Source: Siphonodentalium dalli (taxonomy: Eukaryota > Mollusca > Scaphopoda > Gadilida > Siphonodentaliidae). Taken from it: a stretch of DNA of 64,000 bases. The translations under genes were made by a program, and so were the position numbers. Where the stretch lies: assembly GCA_032622095.1 (NCBI GenBank), contig CP136061.1:261610077-261674076 (forward strand). Reading direction: 5' to 3'. Below the pieces are notes generated by a model. It did not search any database, had not been told where the DNA came from, and saw only the letters and a list, made by a program, of their open reading frames with translations. This document shows positions 29,801-37,815 of the stretch, one piece after another (within the stretch, counting starts at the first letter, position 1; each line of letters starts with the position of its first letter).

Positions 29801-32285
29801 TTTACCTGCAAAAGAAAATGGACACATTCTGTTCGCAATGCATACCACTATCAGTGAACTTAACCCTTTACCCAACAAACCGGCCAAAACCGGCCAAATA
29901 AAGCTTCAACAGCCTAAAATATCTTCGGTCTGTCTCAATAGAACCATACAAATATGGATATCATTGGAACCGGCTCCTTGACCACATTCTGTTAGTTACA
30001 GTTATGCCCTGTGCCAATGCATTCTCTTATATATGCGAGTCGACCATAGGTCGCCTCGCATATATAAGAGAATGCATTGGCCTAAAAAAAATCTTTTTTT
30101 AACACTTTTTACCATTTTTTCTTACATTCTTTAACAATTTTATAATTTTTAATGTGTTAAGCCAATGCATTCTCTTATATATGCGAGGCGACCTATGGTC
30201 GACTCGCATATATAAGAGAATGCATTGGCACAGGGCCCTTCTGTTGGGTAAAGGGTTAAATCATAAAGAATCCGTTACCGTTAGAAATGTTCATCAATGG
30301 GGGCCTTACAATATATACGGCTGCACACTTGTGATTATACGTATTGTATACTATAACAACACCTTTTATACGTGTGACTTCACCAGGGTGTGGAAATCAA
30401 TTAATATCAGTCACAGTTCACCACTGATCAGTCTTCAATCAAATGTTACAACTGTGAAGGTTAATGTGTGGGTATTTACGGAAATAAGGAATTCCCTGTC
30501 ATTTGGGGAATCCCCCGCAAATACCGGTACCTATTAAAAAAAAGATCGTTTTTTTTTATTTTGAATGCAGGGTTTTGCTGAATCCGGGAGATATTGGGGG
30601 TTATTCGTATTTGCGGAATTGCTGTGGCAATCTGGGAGTCTCACGGACAATCCGTGACACTTAACAGCTCTGGGGGGGGGCATAGTCACACTGTGATTTG
30701 CATATTATGAGAACTTATGACTGTGCTGCCCATGTACCTGTTTTACATTTAGTCAGATTTCATGTCGCTCTCTCATTGTCGATAAAGAAGCATTAAGCAG
30801 TTCCTTCCTATAGCTTTCTAGGTGTTGGTGGCTTCTACATGCAATAGAGTTATTTCCAAGTGAAAATAGCTCTCTGCTCCGTCGATTCTCTACCTGTAAA
30901 ACTGACATTGTGTTATGGCCTGCCATCTGAAATGACAATAAACTCTAATGATTGAAATCATCCTATAGCCACTCTGCACAGTCAAACTCAACACTTGTTT
31001 AACCATTTATCGGTGACACATGGGATTTTTTTTATCAGCCATCTATCCAATTATTACAACAGTTTAAATATATTTCCATTTTCTAAATTTAATCTTGTGT
31101 TCACTGATATTTCATCTGGATACAGCACATGCCTATTTATGCCTTAACATGACTAGTCAGCGTGAATGCTTCAGGATCATTGACAACAGACCTGAGTCAT
31201 TACTGCTAATTCAGGGCACTGATGTCCAGGCTCTCTTCAATTTCCTGCTCAACCTTAAGAGCTGTATATCTCCAACAGGAATACAAGCAGGGATTCCTCC
31301 AACCATCCTCTCACCGGTGGCATACAGAGGAGCCACACTCAAAACCATGAAGGTAAGTCGTCATGACAACCATCCTGTCACCTGGGGGCATTCAGAGGAG
31401 CAACACTCAAAACCATGAAGGTAAGTTGCCATGACAACCATCTTCTCACCGGTGGCATTCAGAGGAGCAACACTCAAAACCATGAAGGTAAGTTGCCATG
31501 ACAACCATCCTCTCACCGGTGGCATTCAGAGGAGACACAATCAAAACCATGAAGGTAAGTCCCCCCACCCCAACCATCCTGCCACTAGGGGCATTCAGTA
31601 GAGCCACACTCAAAACCATGAAGGTAAGTGACCCTCTTAACCCTTCCATGGCTGGGGCTTCCTGAAATTTTCGGCAAAAATATAATTAAAGTTTTTAGGC
31701 TGAGTCTACATATTATATGTATGTTGTGGTATATTTTCTAAGTGAAGTGTGAGTATAGACTATATGAAAAACTCATTTTATTGATTTAAACTGGTATCCA
31801 GAATAAATTTAAATTATGACTTCAGACACCTGCAACCAAACACCCACATTACAATTTGAAAAATATTCTTTAGTATCAGTAGCAATGTGATATGGATTTT
31901 CGGTAGCTATTTGAAAAATTATGTTTATCTGTTTCAGGCAAAGCATTCTGTGATTAACCAAACTGATCCTCATGGAAATAAAACTCAATCATTTGTTCTG
32001 GAGGTAGGAGGAGCCATCATGCCGAACACAGTTTTGAGTTTATGTGACCTGTACAAACAGACTCTGGATGATGATTTCTCAATAACTTTCCACAACCATG
32101 AACCAACAAATCCATTCAATGTTGGATTAACAAGGCATGGTGGTGACCCCAGCTTTATGTCGCTAGATACTCTCGGGTTACCGGAAAATATCGTGAATAA
32201 TTTTTCATCTTCTGATGAACATCCTTCACAATCAACAACTCTCAATGAATTGTATTACAGTAACGGGACATACTATTGGTCATGA
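5714..32285 (+). CDS. donson: DONSON homologue, eight exons, 5' end missing
   Basis: Homologue of DONSON (downstream neighbour of SON), a nuclear replication protein known in vertebrates to help load GINS onto MCM during CMG helicase assembly and to protect forks. Exons are 5714-5887, 10453-10574, 13317-13373, 17429-17607, 25215-25293, 28323-28473, 31161-31352 and 31938-32285. Their summed length is 1,302 nt, an exact 434 codons including TGA, and every junction phase matches. Recognised blocks in family order are PVDWSLKQKL, YWTHPNLPWLNLFPRM, CTHQFTVLFQAAGL, SPTTRGLR, IEFSMP, NWLEEMG, DNRPESLLL, GIQAGIPPTILSPVAYRGAT, HEPTNPFN and the terminal YYW. Human DONSON has about 566 residues. The 433 seen here cover the conserved core and C-terminus, so the poorly conserved N-terminal exon(s) are missing, presumably left of the window. 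Introns are long and transposon-filled. The exon 6 to 7 junction is the least certain. Confidence 0.93.
6456..6732. repeat. 31-bp minisatellite
   Basis: About nine imperfect units of GAGACATCCAGGCTCATAAC plus CAT(A/T)GCCTAAT in donson intron 1. Confidence 0.85.
7255..8384. mobile_element. piggyBac-like non-autonomous element, TTAA target
   Basis: TTAA at 7251-7254 and 8385-8388. Termini CCCTTTCAGTGCCAGG are perfect inverted repeats for 16 bp. TTAA targets with CCC-starting ends are typical of piggyBac. It contains the GCATTCTCTTATATATGCGAG hairpin (7309-7373) and a second element nested inside. Confidence 0.82.
7589..8231. mobile_element. 643-bp TTAA element nested in a piggyBac-like copy
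   Basis: TTAA at 7585-7588 and 8232-8235, and 13-bp perfect termini AGGGGTACTGTAC. This resembles Kolobok-type ends. A second copy starts at 27067. Confidence 0.8.
8475..8713. mobile_element. hAT-like foldback element, left end eroded
   Basis: Contains two nested inverted arms of GAATGAGGTCCCCAGAGGGT and ends TATTTCAAGGCTTG at 8713. The left terminus is degenerate, reading CCAATAAGGTGTCTG. Confidence 0.8.
9634..9888. mobile_element. hAT-like foldback element, 255 bp, perfect 8-bp TSD
   Basis: Perfect duplication GTCAGAAA at 9626-9633 and 9889-9896. Its termini CAAGCCTTGAAATAGGGTG are inverted repeats that continue through most of the element, so a single strand can fold end to end. This is the reference copy of the family in this window. 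Confidence 0.92.
10453..10574 (+). CDS. donson: donson exon 2
   Basis: The acceptor is ATTTCCAG at 10452 and the donor is GC|GTAAGT at 10575. The exon starts in phase 0 and leaves two nucleotides. It encodes about 40 residues with the signature YWTHPNLPWLNLFPRMVQ, which aligns with the YWLHP...WLPLFPR block of vertebrate DONSON. No stop or frameshift. Confidence 0.92.
10764..11195. mobile_element. 432-bp inverted-repeat element rich in GCCTAGGC
   Basis: The termini CAGCCCTGGGAATTA are perfect inverted repeats. TTGAAT flanks both ends. Several TTTACCTAGGCA or TTGCCTAGGC motifs lie near each end. Probably hAT-like by its CAG...CTG termini. Located in donson intron 2. Confidence 0.75.
11724..12546. 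mobile_element. 823-bp non-autonomous hAT element with perfect TSD
   Basis: Perfect 8-bp duplication GTCTGGTT at 11716-11723 and 12547-12554. The ends TAGGGGTGTGAGATA and, inverted, TAGGGGTGGGAGGTA are classic hAT-type. Interior near the ends has GTATCG-rich repeats. No gene inside. Confidence 0.88.
13317..13373 (+). CDS. donson: donson exon 3 (57 bp)
   Basis: A very short exon between TATTTCAG (ends 13316) and CTG|GTAAGT (13374). One base completes the Ala codon begun in exon 2, and two bases start the Trp codon finished in exon 4. It encodes KQNCTITNEDIHSTLYTD, placed where the family has the residues just before its DWSVSF motif. Support is position and phase more than length. Confidence 0.85.
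13797..13894. repeat. Near-perfect palindrome, ~47-bp arms
   Basis: Arms run AATTTGTATTCAACTGTTG...ATATCATATC and mirror about AAACGTTT near 13846. Two mismatches lie near the centre. Located in donson intron 3. Confidence 0.88.
13925..14117. mobile_element. Tc1/mariner-like inverted-repeat element
   Basis: Ends CAGTAATGCCCTAA...TTAGGGCATTACTG, flanked by TA. The arms extend through CTCCTTAACCACAGCAGAAT. A partial copy starts at about 13428, and a single arm occurs at 50510-50595. Confidence 0.75.
14118..15975. other. donson intron 3, unexplained part
   Basis: Mostly AT-rich. A GC- and CpG-richer island at 15060-15450 has open frames on both strands, but neither resembles a known domain. 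A (T/TA)-rich tail follows. Confidence 0.5.
15976..16123. repeat. Inverted repeat, ~60-bp arms
   Basis: The left arm ATCTCCAATGAGTTATGTTG through GTTTGATAAATTTGATT is matched by an inverted arm at 16061-16123 with a loop of about 25 bases. The flanks do not show clear transposon ends. Confidence 0.85.
16525..17225. repeat. AGCTCA...TGAGCT repeat element with ~160-bp tandem units
   Basis: Starts with the hairpin TTTAGCTCAACTTAC...GTAAGTTTGAGCTA and ends AAGTTGAGCTACA. In between, three to four units carry GGCGCGGGCTACAG, TGATATTGACATGTA-like and AAACATGGCCG motifs. No gene. Confidence 0.7.
17429..17607 (+). CDS. donson: donson exon 4
   Basis: The acceptor is TTTCTTTCAG, ending at 17428. The exon encodes the best conserved block: DSFTSVFHLL, YFYLCTHQFTVLFQAAGL and SPTTRGLRAALKEE. 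The donor chosen is GAAA|GTATGA at 17608, leaving one base; this joins in frame to exon 5 to give a Ser before IEFSMP. The open frame continues to 17777, but from about 17620 it reads through a hAT-like inverted-repeat element and is not coding. Confidence 0.9.
17620..18175. mobile_element. hAT-like inverted-repeat copies beside exon 4
   Basis: Begins CAAGCCTGAGTTTAG just 12 bases after the exon 4 donor. Arms with GAATGAGGTCCCCAGAGGGT lie at 17650 and, inverted, 18020, and a further left end CAAGCATTGAAATAG is at 18124. The order suggests two overlapping or rearranged copies. Confidence 0.7.
18272..18306 (+). repeat. Left terminal inverted repeat of the 6-kb transposon
   Basis: Begins GGCCATACACACTTAATAG. 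It differs from the right end at positions 8, 10 and 22 only. The preceding three bases are TTA. Confidence 0.93.
18585..19255 (+). CDS. Transposase-like protein, exon 1
   Basis: The frame is open from 18459 to a TAA at 19257, and the first in-frame ATG is at 18585. It encodes about 223 residues of an N-terminal domain I do not recognise: a region rich in Val, Ile, Lys and Asp, then a more helical stretch ending TIHRYLAYLLNQR. The last codon contains an AG|GTAAAT splice donor at 19256; removing 19256-20781 joins it in frame to the DDE exon. The start is uncertain. A better-context ATG at 18512 lies in another frame and stops after 30 codons, so an upstream exon or a small frame lesion is possible. 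Confidence 0.72.
19256..20781 (+). other. Predicted intron of the transposase-like gene
   Basis: Donor AG|GTAAAT and acceptor TATTTTCAG|G. Two bases of an Arg codon lie before the intron and one after, so the phase is exact. The interior shows no other reading frame I would call a gene. Confidence 0.75.
20782..23305 (+). CDS. Transposase-like protein, exon 2 (DDE catalytic and Cys-rich domains)
   Basis: Follows an intron end TTGTGTATTTTCAG at 20781. The frame itself is open from 20717; from an internal ATG at 20789 it would give 838 residues. Numbering residues from 20717, a likely catalytic triad is D354 in CMDDKHFAKVGEPGNP, D461 in LLYTDGGPDHR and E505 in SWRNPPERIMSNLN, with about 106 and 43 residues between them. 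This order and spacing fits an RNase H-fold transposase. The C-terminal part is Cys-rich (C642, C647, C650; C731, C734; C765, C774; C793 to C835), suggesting zinc binding, and ends in a Lys/Arg tail that could be nuclear-localising. Spliced to exon 1 the protein is about 1,064 residues. No reverse transcriptase or gag-like region is present. Confidence 0.85.
24302..24336 (-). repeat. Right terminal inverted repeat of the 6-kb transposon
   Basis: On the minus strand it begins GGCCATATAAACTTAATAG. It is followed on the plus strand by TTA. Confidence 0.93.
24337..25214. other. donson intron 4, right part
   Basis: AT-rich sequence between the transposon and exon 5. I see no conserved coding signal and no clear element ends. 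Confidence 0.6.
25215..25293 (+). CDS. donson: donson exon 5
   Basis: Acceptor TTTTCTTTCAG (ends 25214), donor CAACAG|GTAGAA (25294). It enters with two bases and leaves with two. It encodes IEFSMPVLGNKANRDEAP and further polar residues, aligning with the IEFSLPLIKE segment that follows the SPTTRGLR block in vertebrates. It lies about 880 bp downstream of the 6-kb transposon in the same intron. Confidence 0.88.
25355..25410. mobile_element. Fragment of the hAT-like foldback family
   Basis: Reads CAAGCCTGATTATAGTGTGT then CATTTGCAGAATGAGGTCCC, the first ~50 bases of the family, then diverges. No right end is seen nearby. Confidence 0.6.
26672..27062. mobile_element. 391-bp piggyBac-like element with two internal hairpins
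   Basis: TTAA at 26668-26671 and 27063-27066. Termini CCCTTTACCCAACA are 14-bp perfect inverted repeats. Two GCATTCTCTTATATATGCGAG hairpins lie at 26701-26766 and 26846-26915, and GGCCGGTTTT repeats lie near the right end. Confidence 0.88.
27175..27682 (+). mobile_element. 5'-truncated LINE insertion with TSD and (TCTA)n tail
   Basis: Flanked by TCTATAAACG at 27165-27174 and 27683-27692. The 3' end is AATAAATCTATCTATC. The interrupted host sequence can be read in the related element at 7680-7710, which confirms the insertion. Confidence 0.88.
27176..27535 (+). pseudogene. C-terminal end of a non-LTR retrotransposon reverse transcriptase
   Basis: An open frame of about 120 residues with no start of its own. 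It shows the tail typical of LINE ORF2 proteins: TGRWNGTARNNRICLLC, then a CxxC...H...C cluster in CLLCQHDHLGDEYHYIFQCP. The catalytic reverse transcriptase domain is absent because the copy is 5'-truncated at the target duplication. Not functional. Confidence 0.82.
28323..28473 (+). CDS. donson: donson exon 6
   Basis: The acceptor is GAATTTAG, ending at 28322; the first base completes an Arg codon from exon 5. It encodes an acidic Glu/Asp/Ser-rich stretch followed by SNWLEEMGLNKKEFPSL, matching the acidic linker and SWLEEMG motif of DONSON. The donor AAG|GTTCAA at 28474 is weak. An alternative, CTT|GTAAAA about 55 bases on, joined to an acceptor at 31126, is also in frame but lengthens the linker by about 28 residues; I prefer the shorter form. 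Confidence 0.83.
28474..29499. other. donson intron 6, left part
   Basis: AT-rich sequence with no repeats or coding signal I can name. Confidence 0.5.
29500..29810. repeat. Two diverged copies of a ~180-bp unit
   Basis: CCACCATTTATT, AGAAGCAGA, CAACCGGA or CAGCCGGA, and GCGAAACCGAAAGTA or GTGAAACCGAAAGTA recur in the same order about 180 bp apart. Intron 6 of donson. Confidence 0.6.
29864..30255. mobile_element. 392-bp piggyBac-like element, reverse orientation
   Basis: TTAA at 29860-29863 and 30256-30259, ends CCCTTTACCCAACA. Same family as 26672-27062 but inverted, with hairpins at 30015-30081 and 30162-30230. Confidence 0.88.
31161..31352 (+). CDS. donson: donson exon 7
   Basis: Encodes 64 residues with RIIDNRPESLLLIQG and GIQAGIPPTILSPVAYRGAT, both diagnostic for DONSON. 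The start is taken after ACTAGTCAG with a CTTAAC branch-like site just upstream. The donor is ATGAAG|GTAAGT at 31353, phase 0. The last 50 or so bases of the exon plus this donor are repeated four more times immediately downstream. Confidence 0.88.
31325..31628 (+). repeat. donson: Tandem copies of donson exon 7 end plus 5' splice site
   Basis: The segment reading GGCATTCAGAGGAGC, then CACTCAAAACCATGAAG|GTAAGT, recurs five times. The AAAACCATGAAG cores start at 31341, 31409, 31476, 31543 and 31612, a period of 67-69 bp. The first copy is the real exon end. Copies 2-5 keep an intact donor but have drifted in the coding part. Using a later donor adds 68 nt or more, shifts frame and meets a stop almost at once. 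Confidence 0.9.
31938..32285 (+). CDS. donson: donson terminal exon 8
   Basis: Acceptor ATCTGTTTCAG (ends 31937), phase 0. It encodes 115 residues and a TGA stop. Conserved elements are SFVLEVGGAIMP, HEPTNPFNVGLTRH and the C-terminal YYSNGTYYWS, equivalent to the family's terminal aromatic motif (YIYNWR in human). No obvious AATAAA lies within the next 130 bases, so the transcript end is not placed. Confidence 0.93.
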   Translation, partial: AKHSVINQTDPHGNKTQSFVLEVGGAIMPNTVLSLCDLYKQTLDDDFSITFHNHEPTNPFNVGLTRHGGDPSFMSLDTLGLPENIVNNFSSSDEHPSQSTTLNELYYSNGTYYWS

Positions 32286-32439
32286 TTCAATGTACAGATA
32301 ATAGATAGATTCAGCCACCCGTACATGTAATCTACTAACTTGTAACATGTGTTACTATGGTAACGTAATGATGTCGCAGCCAGTTTCCTATTCTGCTCTA
32401 TAGTAAATTTCACCTTTATTTTTGTCTCCCGAAAACAAA

Positions 32440-34760
32440 AAATTTGGGGGACTATTAAAATAGCCGGTGTCCGTGCGTGCGTCCGTGCGTGCGTCCGTCC
32501 ATGGTTTCCGGATGATAACTTTAGTTTCGGTTATTAGATCAAACGCAAATTTCATATGTGAGTTTATCAGACCAAAATACAGGTCAAGTTCGAATATGGG
32601 TTTGCTCCGCCCATTTTTGCGAGAGTTATGGCCCTGTTTTGTCTGCCGACCCAACGGGTTCGGAGGACTATTATAATCAGCCTGTGCGTGCGTGCGTCCG
32701 AGGTTTCCGGATGATAACTTTAGTTAGAGTGAACCAAATTAAATTAAATTTGGTATGTGGGTTTACTAGCAGAAAAGACAGGTCAAGTTCGAATTCTGGT
32801 TCCGTCCGCCAATTTTCACCAGAGTTATGCCCCCTTTTCGACTTAGAATTTGACCGTCTGTTAACATTTTTGGTTTCCGACCGATAACTCCAGTTTGGAT
32901 TATTTGATCTGAACCAAAGTTGGTATGTCTATTTTCCAGCTAAAGATACAGGCCAAGTTCGAATATGGGTTCCGTCCAATTATTTTTACATGAGTTACGG
33001 GCTTACGGCCCTTTTTCGACTTAGAATTTGACCGTCTGTTAACATTTTTGGTTTCCGACCGATAACTCCAGTTTGGATTAAACCAAAGTTGGTATGTGTC
33101 TTTCTCCCAGCAAAACACCAGGGCTGGCGATCTAGAAAATCCAGGAGGGCTATTAATAGCCCTCCTAGATATGCCTAGGAGGGCTATAGCCCTCCTCAAC
33201 TTTTAAAGTTATGATTTATTTTATCTGAGTTACTACTGCCGTTAGTTTGTCTATTTTTGATGTTGTATAACTCCATCTAAATTAATTTTCTTCATGTGGA
33301 AACAAAGTGTCCACAGAGTTGTGAATGTCAAAATCCCCCACAGTAATTATGGTGAATATTTAACTATGTTTTTTAATATATGTCATGATAATTTATATGA
33401 ACCAGAAACAAAATGTAAGAGTGTTTGTACTCAACACAATTTGTCAGTCGGTGTCCAACCCATGCAACGGAATTGGGTGAGTTTGTCCACATTAAAAGCA
33501 TTCTCCATGAAAGTGTAATTTAACATAAAATACACAATCAAGAACAATATTACATCCAGTATATTTGCACTTGAATATTGACTGCTTTTTCTCTCAAAGT
33601 ATTACTTTGCCGATCGCAGACTGCTGCTTGCAGCGGTCAAGTCGCTATCTATAGATTTACTGGGCGTTTGCAATTGGGGACATAGATAATAGTTTCTGAA
33701 CTTTAATAATTGAATAACAGTGTAAACTAGAATACGTGGATACATTTAGCTAATTATATTAAAATATTGTCAATCGAAGCGATAAAAGACGGCTGCAAGC
33801 TAAATACAATTTTCCCTGATAGGAACCGGAAACGGAACGAAAGGTTGAACTTAATTCGGACAGTGACATTTGGTTCTCACTATCCACAAACATGTGTTCA
33901 TTTTATCCAGTGAAATATAGTGTAAGCTCAATCTTATGAAGAGAAAAAAATTATTTTGTTCATAATATGTGTGAGAATCGATCAAAAGATCAGATTTACG
34001 AAACAGTTCGTTCCGGAATTTACTGATTCCGCTATAATTCCCATTTGACATTACCGTCAGGTCACGCATGTGCACAGTCCCCACACTGTACAATATAATT
34101 ACGATTTTGATGCAGTATTTTACTCATTAAACACAATAAAATAACTAAATAATAAATGTCCTATCGTAGACGAGGCGGGCTATAAAAAGCCCGCCTTGGA
34201 AAATTCTAGGCGGGCTGTAGGCGGGCAGCCCACCAGCCCGCCTTGAGATTTCCAGGCCTGAAACACAGGTCAAGTTCGAATTCGGGTTCCGCTCGCCAAT
34301 TTTCACCAGAGTTATGTCCCTTTTTTACTTAGAATTTTTGCCAATTTGAGGTTTCCGGATGATAACTTTAGTAAATGTGTACTGAATGAAATTAAATTTG
34401 GTATGTAGGTTTACTAGCACTAAAGGTTTTTATGTACAAACAACGGTCGTATCAAGCCGACAGTTAGAGGCGGACATGAGGTCTACCGACCTTTTATTTT
34501 TACATAGAATCTTGTAATTTTCTGGTTTCCGGATGATAACTTCAGTTTGTGTGATCATATCTGAACCAAATTTGGTATGTGAGTTTATCAGCCCTATATA
34601 CAGGTCAAGTTCGAAATTGGGTTTGCTCCGGCCATTTTTGCGAGCGTTGTGGCCATTTTTCGACTTGGAATCCTGTCAATTTCTGGTTTCTGGATGATAA
34701 CTTCAGTTTGTGTGATCATATCTGAATCAAATTTAGTATGGTAGTTTATTCACCATTTCA
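32440..34760. repeat. Tandem ~170-200-bp units downstream of donson
   Basis: Repeated units contain GTTTCCGGATGATAACTTTAG or GTTTCCGACCGATAACTCCA, AAATTTGGTATGTG, ACAGGTCAAGTTCGAAT and CGAGAGTTATGGCCC. The first block opens with GTCCGTGCGTGCGTCCG. The array is interrupted at 33119-34260. No coding potential. Confidence 0.8.
33119..34260. mobile_element. 1.14-kb probable hAT-like element inside the tandem array
   Basis: Ends CAGGGCTGGCGATCT and, inverted, CAGGCCTGGAAATCT, with AAACAC on both sides. Subterminal hairpins are AGGAGGGCTATTAATAGCCC on the left and AGGCGGGCTATAAAAAGCCC on the right. Array sequence is continuous when it is removed. Confidence 0.72.
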
Positions 34761-36777
34761 GGGGACACTGCTTGAATTGTTCTGAAATTTAGTATCGGAT
34801 TTAGGGTGCTTGTTATTTTTTTCAGAAAAGCCGATGCCCCAAATGAAGCCACTTTTTCGGGGGACACTGTGGCCGGACGGCCTTTTATTATAATTTGATA
34901 AATACTCAATGGTACAAAAAATAATTTACTGTTTCATATTCATCTTACAACTGTTTTAGCTGCCCAAAAATTATCGAGATTAGATTTGACATAACATAGT
35001 TTCAGCCAATTGAAAACCGGTTATGGTCTCCCAGTTTATAAAATTTCTGAAGTTATGGGCGCCGACATCTTGCTTCTCGTGACCTCACGTTAGGTCATAT
35101 CGCCTTACATGGCTCATAAGTGACATAAAAAGTAGAATTATAGGAGGTAGAAATTGTAGTGACGTATTCTTTGGATATTTATAACTCCCAATGTGTGAAG
35201 ATATTTCCACTAATTTACATAATTCTGTCTGCCGATTGTCGGATGTAAACACATGTCATATGCGTTTTGTTCAAGAATATATGAACTTCTGAGTTCATTA
35301 AATCATAACTTTTTTGCTTAAAGGTGCGCTACATAGATTTACATGAGAAAAAAGCTCAGAATCTTTTCTTTAAGCTGGTATAAGCTGATAGACTGCGTAA
35401 TGCCACACATTTTAGTTATTGGTGGGGTATTTAGTGAACACCCAGACAATATTTTAGCTAGAACCCATATGTCATTTATCTACAATTTCCTACGAAATTC
35501 CCTGATACAATTGGCGATAACGAATTGGCGATAAAAACATCCGTATCGTTACTGCAGTTGCGATACAAGGCGCTCGTGACGTCGTTGACTGGTTCAAAAT
35601 CATGAATGAACTGATGTCACATCAATCGCGTGAAAAATCAAAACGACATTCCAACGTATATTCTTGCGTACTATAAACAAATAGTTCCAAGGTTTTAACA
35701 TTATGTCATTGCCTACCATCATGGGTATTATGGCATAACATATCACAAATTAACTAATATGTATTTGTTCAGTATTTATTATAAATGATATAAAACATGC
35801 AGGTGTAAGAGATTGTGTCCATTGAATACAATTTCCGTTAGGCATATTCGCGTGAACTTGCAGGTTGTGAGAATTTAGCAAAGCGAGCTAATCGCGTGAC
35901 GCAGATACCTTTGCAAGTTGGGAGAATTTACTCAAGAAAGCTAATCGTTGGACACAAATTCAACAGTTTTTGGCATTTAAGAAACTCCTAAAATGTAATT
36001 TGTGTGGTGGATTCTGTCACACCAATGGTAGATAAATGTGTTATATACACAATATGTTTGTTACGATTCATGTATCACGACTCGGCTATTTTTCGTGGCC
36101 ATATAGCGACTCGGCGACCAAGGTCGCTATATGGCCACGAAAACTAGCCTCGTCGCGATTGGGATTGCGACGTTGGATAACATTACTTGGCAGTTTTTAT
36201 TATAAATCTAGTCAAGTTTTCAACTGTTTATAACTTTTTCTTGATTTAAGATATTGAAATGAATTTTGCTGATCTGTATTCAGAATTTAATAACCTTTCT
36301 TATGGTATAAAAATTATTGTAGAAAAAATGGATACAAATTTTCTATTGACCATAGAGATCTTCAGATGACCCATTAAAACCAATTCTGATCATAATATCA
36401 TTATTTCCAGTGATGCGATAAAATACACGAGAAACTGTCCCAATATTTAGGATAACATACCTGTGTTAATATGAAATATATTTCAAAAACACTTCCTGCT
36501 ATGAATAGATAATCATCATCGCAAACCTTGAACTTAATCATGACACATTCTTCACTATAGATTTTGGTATCGATTGAATAGTTATGAAAATATTAACCCT
36601 CATTTTAATTATATTTCTGCTGTTTATAGACTTGTATCTTTCCAATGATCAGATTAGAAGAAAATTAACCCACCCATTCCATAGACATACAGTATGATAT
36701 CCAATGTAATGACTCTAATATCTTCAATCTGACCATTCTCATATCTCACCTCTCGTTATCTCATAATTATGCATTAA
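34761..36777. other. Intergenic DNA between donson and the satellite
   Basis: No gene recognised. A short palindrome reading CGTGGCCATATAGCGAC and its inverse lies at 36098-36142. Confidence 0.5.
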
Positions 36778-37157
36778 CCCTTTACCCAACAGAAGGGCAA
36801 TGCCAATGCATTCTCTTATATATGCGAGTCGACCATAGGTCGCCTCGCATATATAAGAGAATGCATTGGCTTAACACATTAAAAATTATAAAATTGTTTA
36901 AGAATGTAAGAAAAAATGGTAAAAAGTGTTAAAAAAAGATTTTTTTTAGGCCAATGCATTCTCTTATATATGCGAGGCGACCTATGGTCGACTCGCATAT
37001 ATAAGAGAATGCATTGGCACAGGGCATAACTGTAACTATCACAATGTGGTCAAGGAGCCGGTTCCAATGATATCCATATTTGTATGGTTCTATTGAGACA
37101 GACCGAAGATATTTTAGGCTGTTGAAGCTTTATTTGGCCGGTTTGTTGGGTAAAGGG
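36778..37157. mobile_element. 380-bp piggyBac-like element
   Basis: TTAA at 36774-36777 and 37158-37161, same 14-bp termini and two hairpins (36799-36870 and 36951-37020). It lacks one GGCCGGTTTT unit near the right end. Confidence 0.88.
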
Positions 37158-37815
37158 TTAAAATATGTTATATCCATTCATTATCAATCATATTTTACCA
37201 AAATTATAACTATTTTCTCTTTAACTGTTATGTATGGTGCTTCTGCCTGACTATGGGCTGAGCTTAATTAGCTTTATCACTCTATTTTAGAGTGACCTAA
37301 TAGGTTGAAATCGAATGCCATATCCATGTTCATATGGAAGGTGCCCAATAAGTCTTATGCCACTTTTGAACTTAAAGGTACTTAATCCGATTCGATGGTC
37401 CCCATATTATCAGATTCCAACAACAACAATTTTTTTGAAATGCCGCTTCAGTTATCAGAATCGACTAATTGCCCAAAAATAATGCTAACCACAGTCCACT
37501 TTAGTATAAAATTGCCCAAAACCTGTTATTTATCAACATTTTGGACATTGAAATTTTGCCGGTTTGTCAAATATCCGACACAAAAAGGCGGGGTGCTTAA
37601 TCGGATTGAGTACCTTTAATAGTAAGGTGTGAATTGTTGAAAAGGTTGGTGTAAGGATTTATGAAAATAGCTAATCGCTATCGCCAAGGTATGGATTAAA
37701 CATCTGCCGATCGTGATCGGCCTCTCGTTAACTGACTGGGAGAATCCTTTTAGAATAAAAAGGGGTAAATTACTACTTTCAGCTGACACTCAAACAAATA
37801 TTATGTTTTCTTTGG

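Noticed and set aside
32560-34640. tRNA-like B-box sequences (AAGTTCGAAT)
   Set aside because: They recur once per tandem unit with no A box at the proper distance and no cloverleaf.
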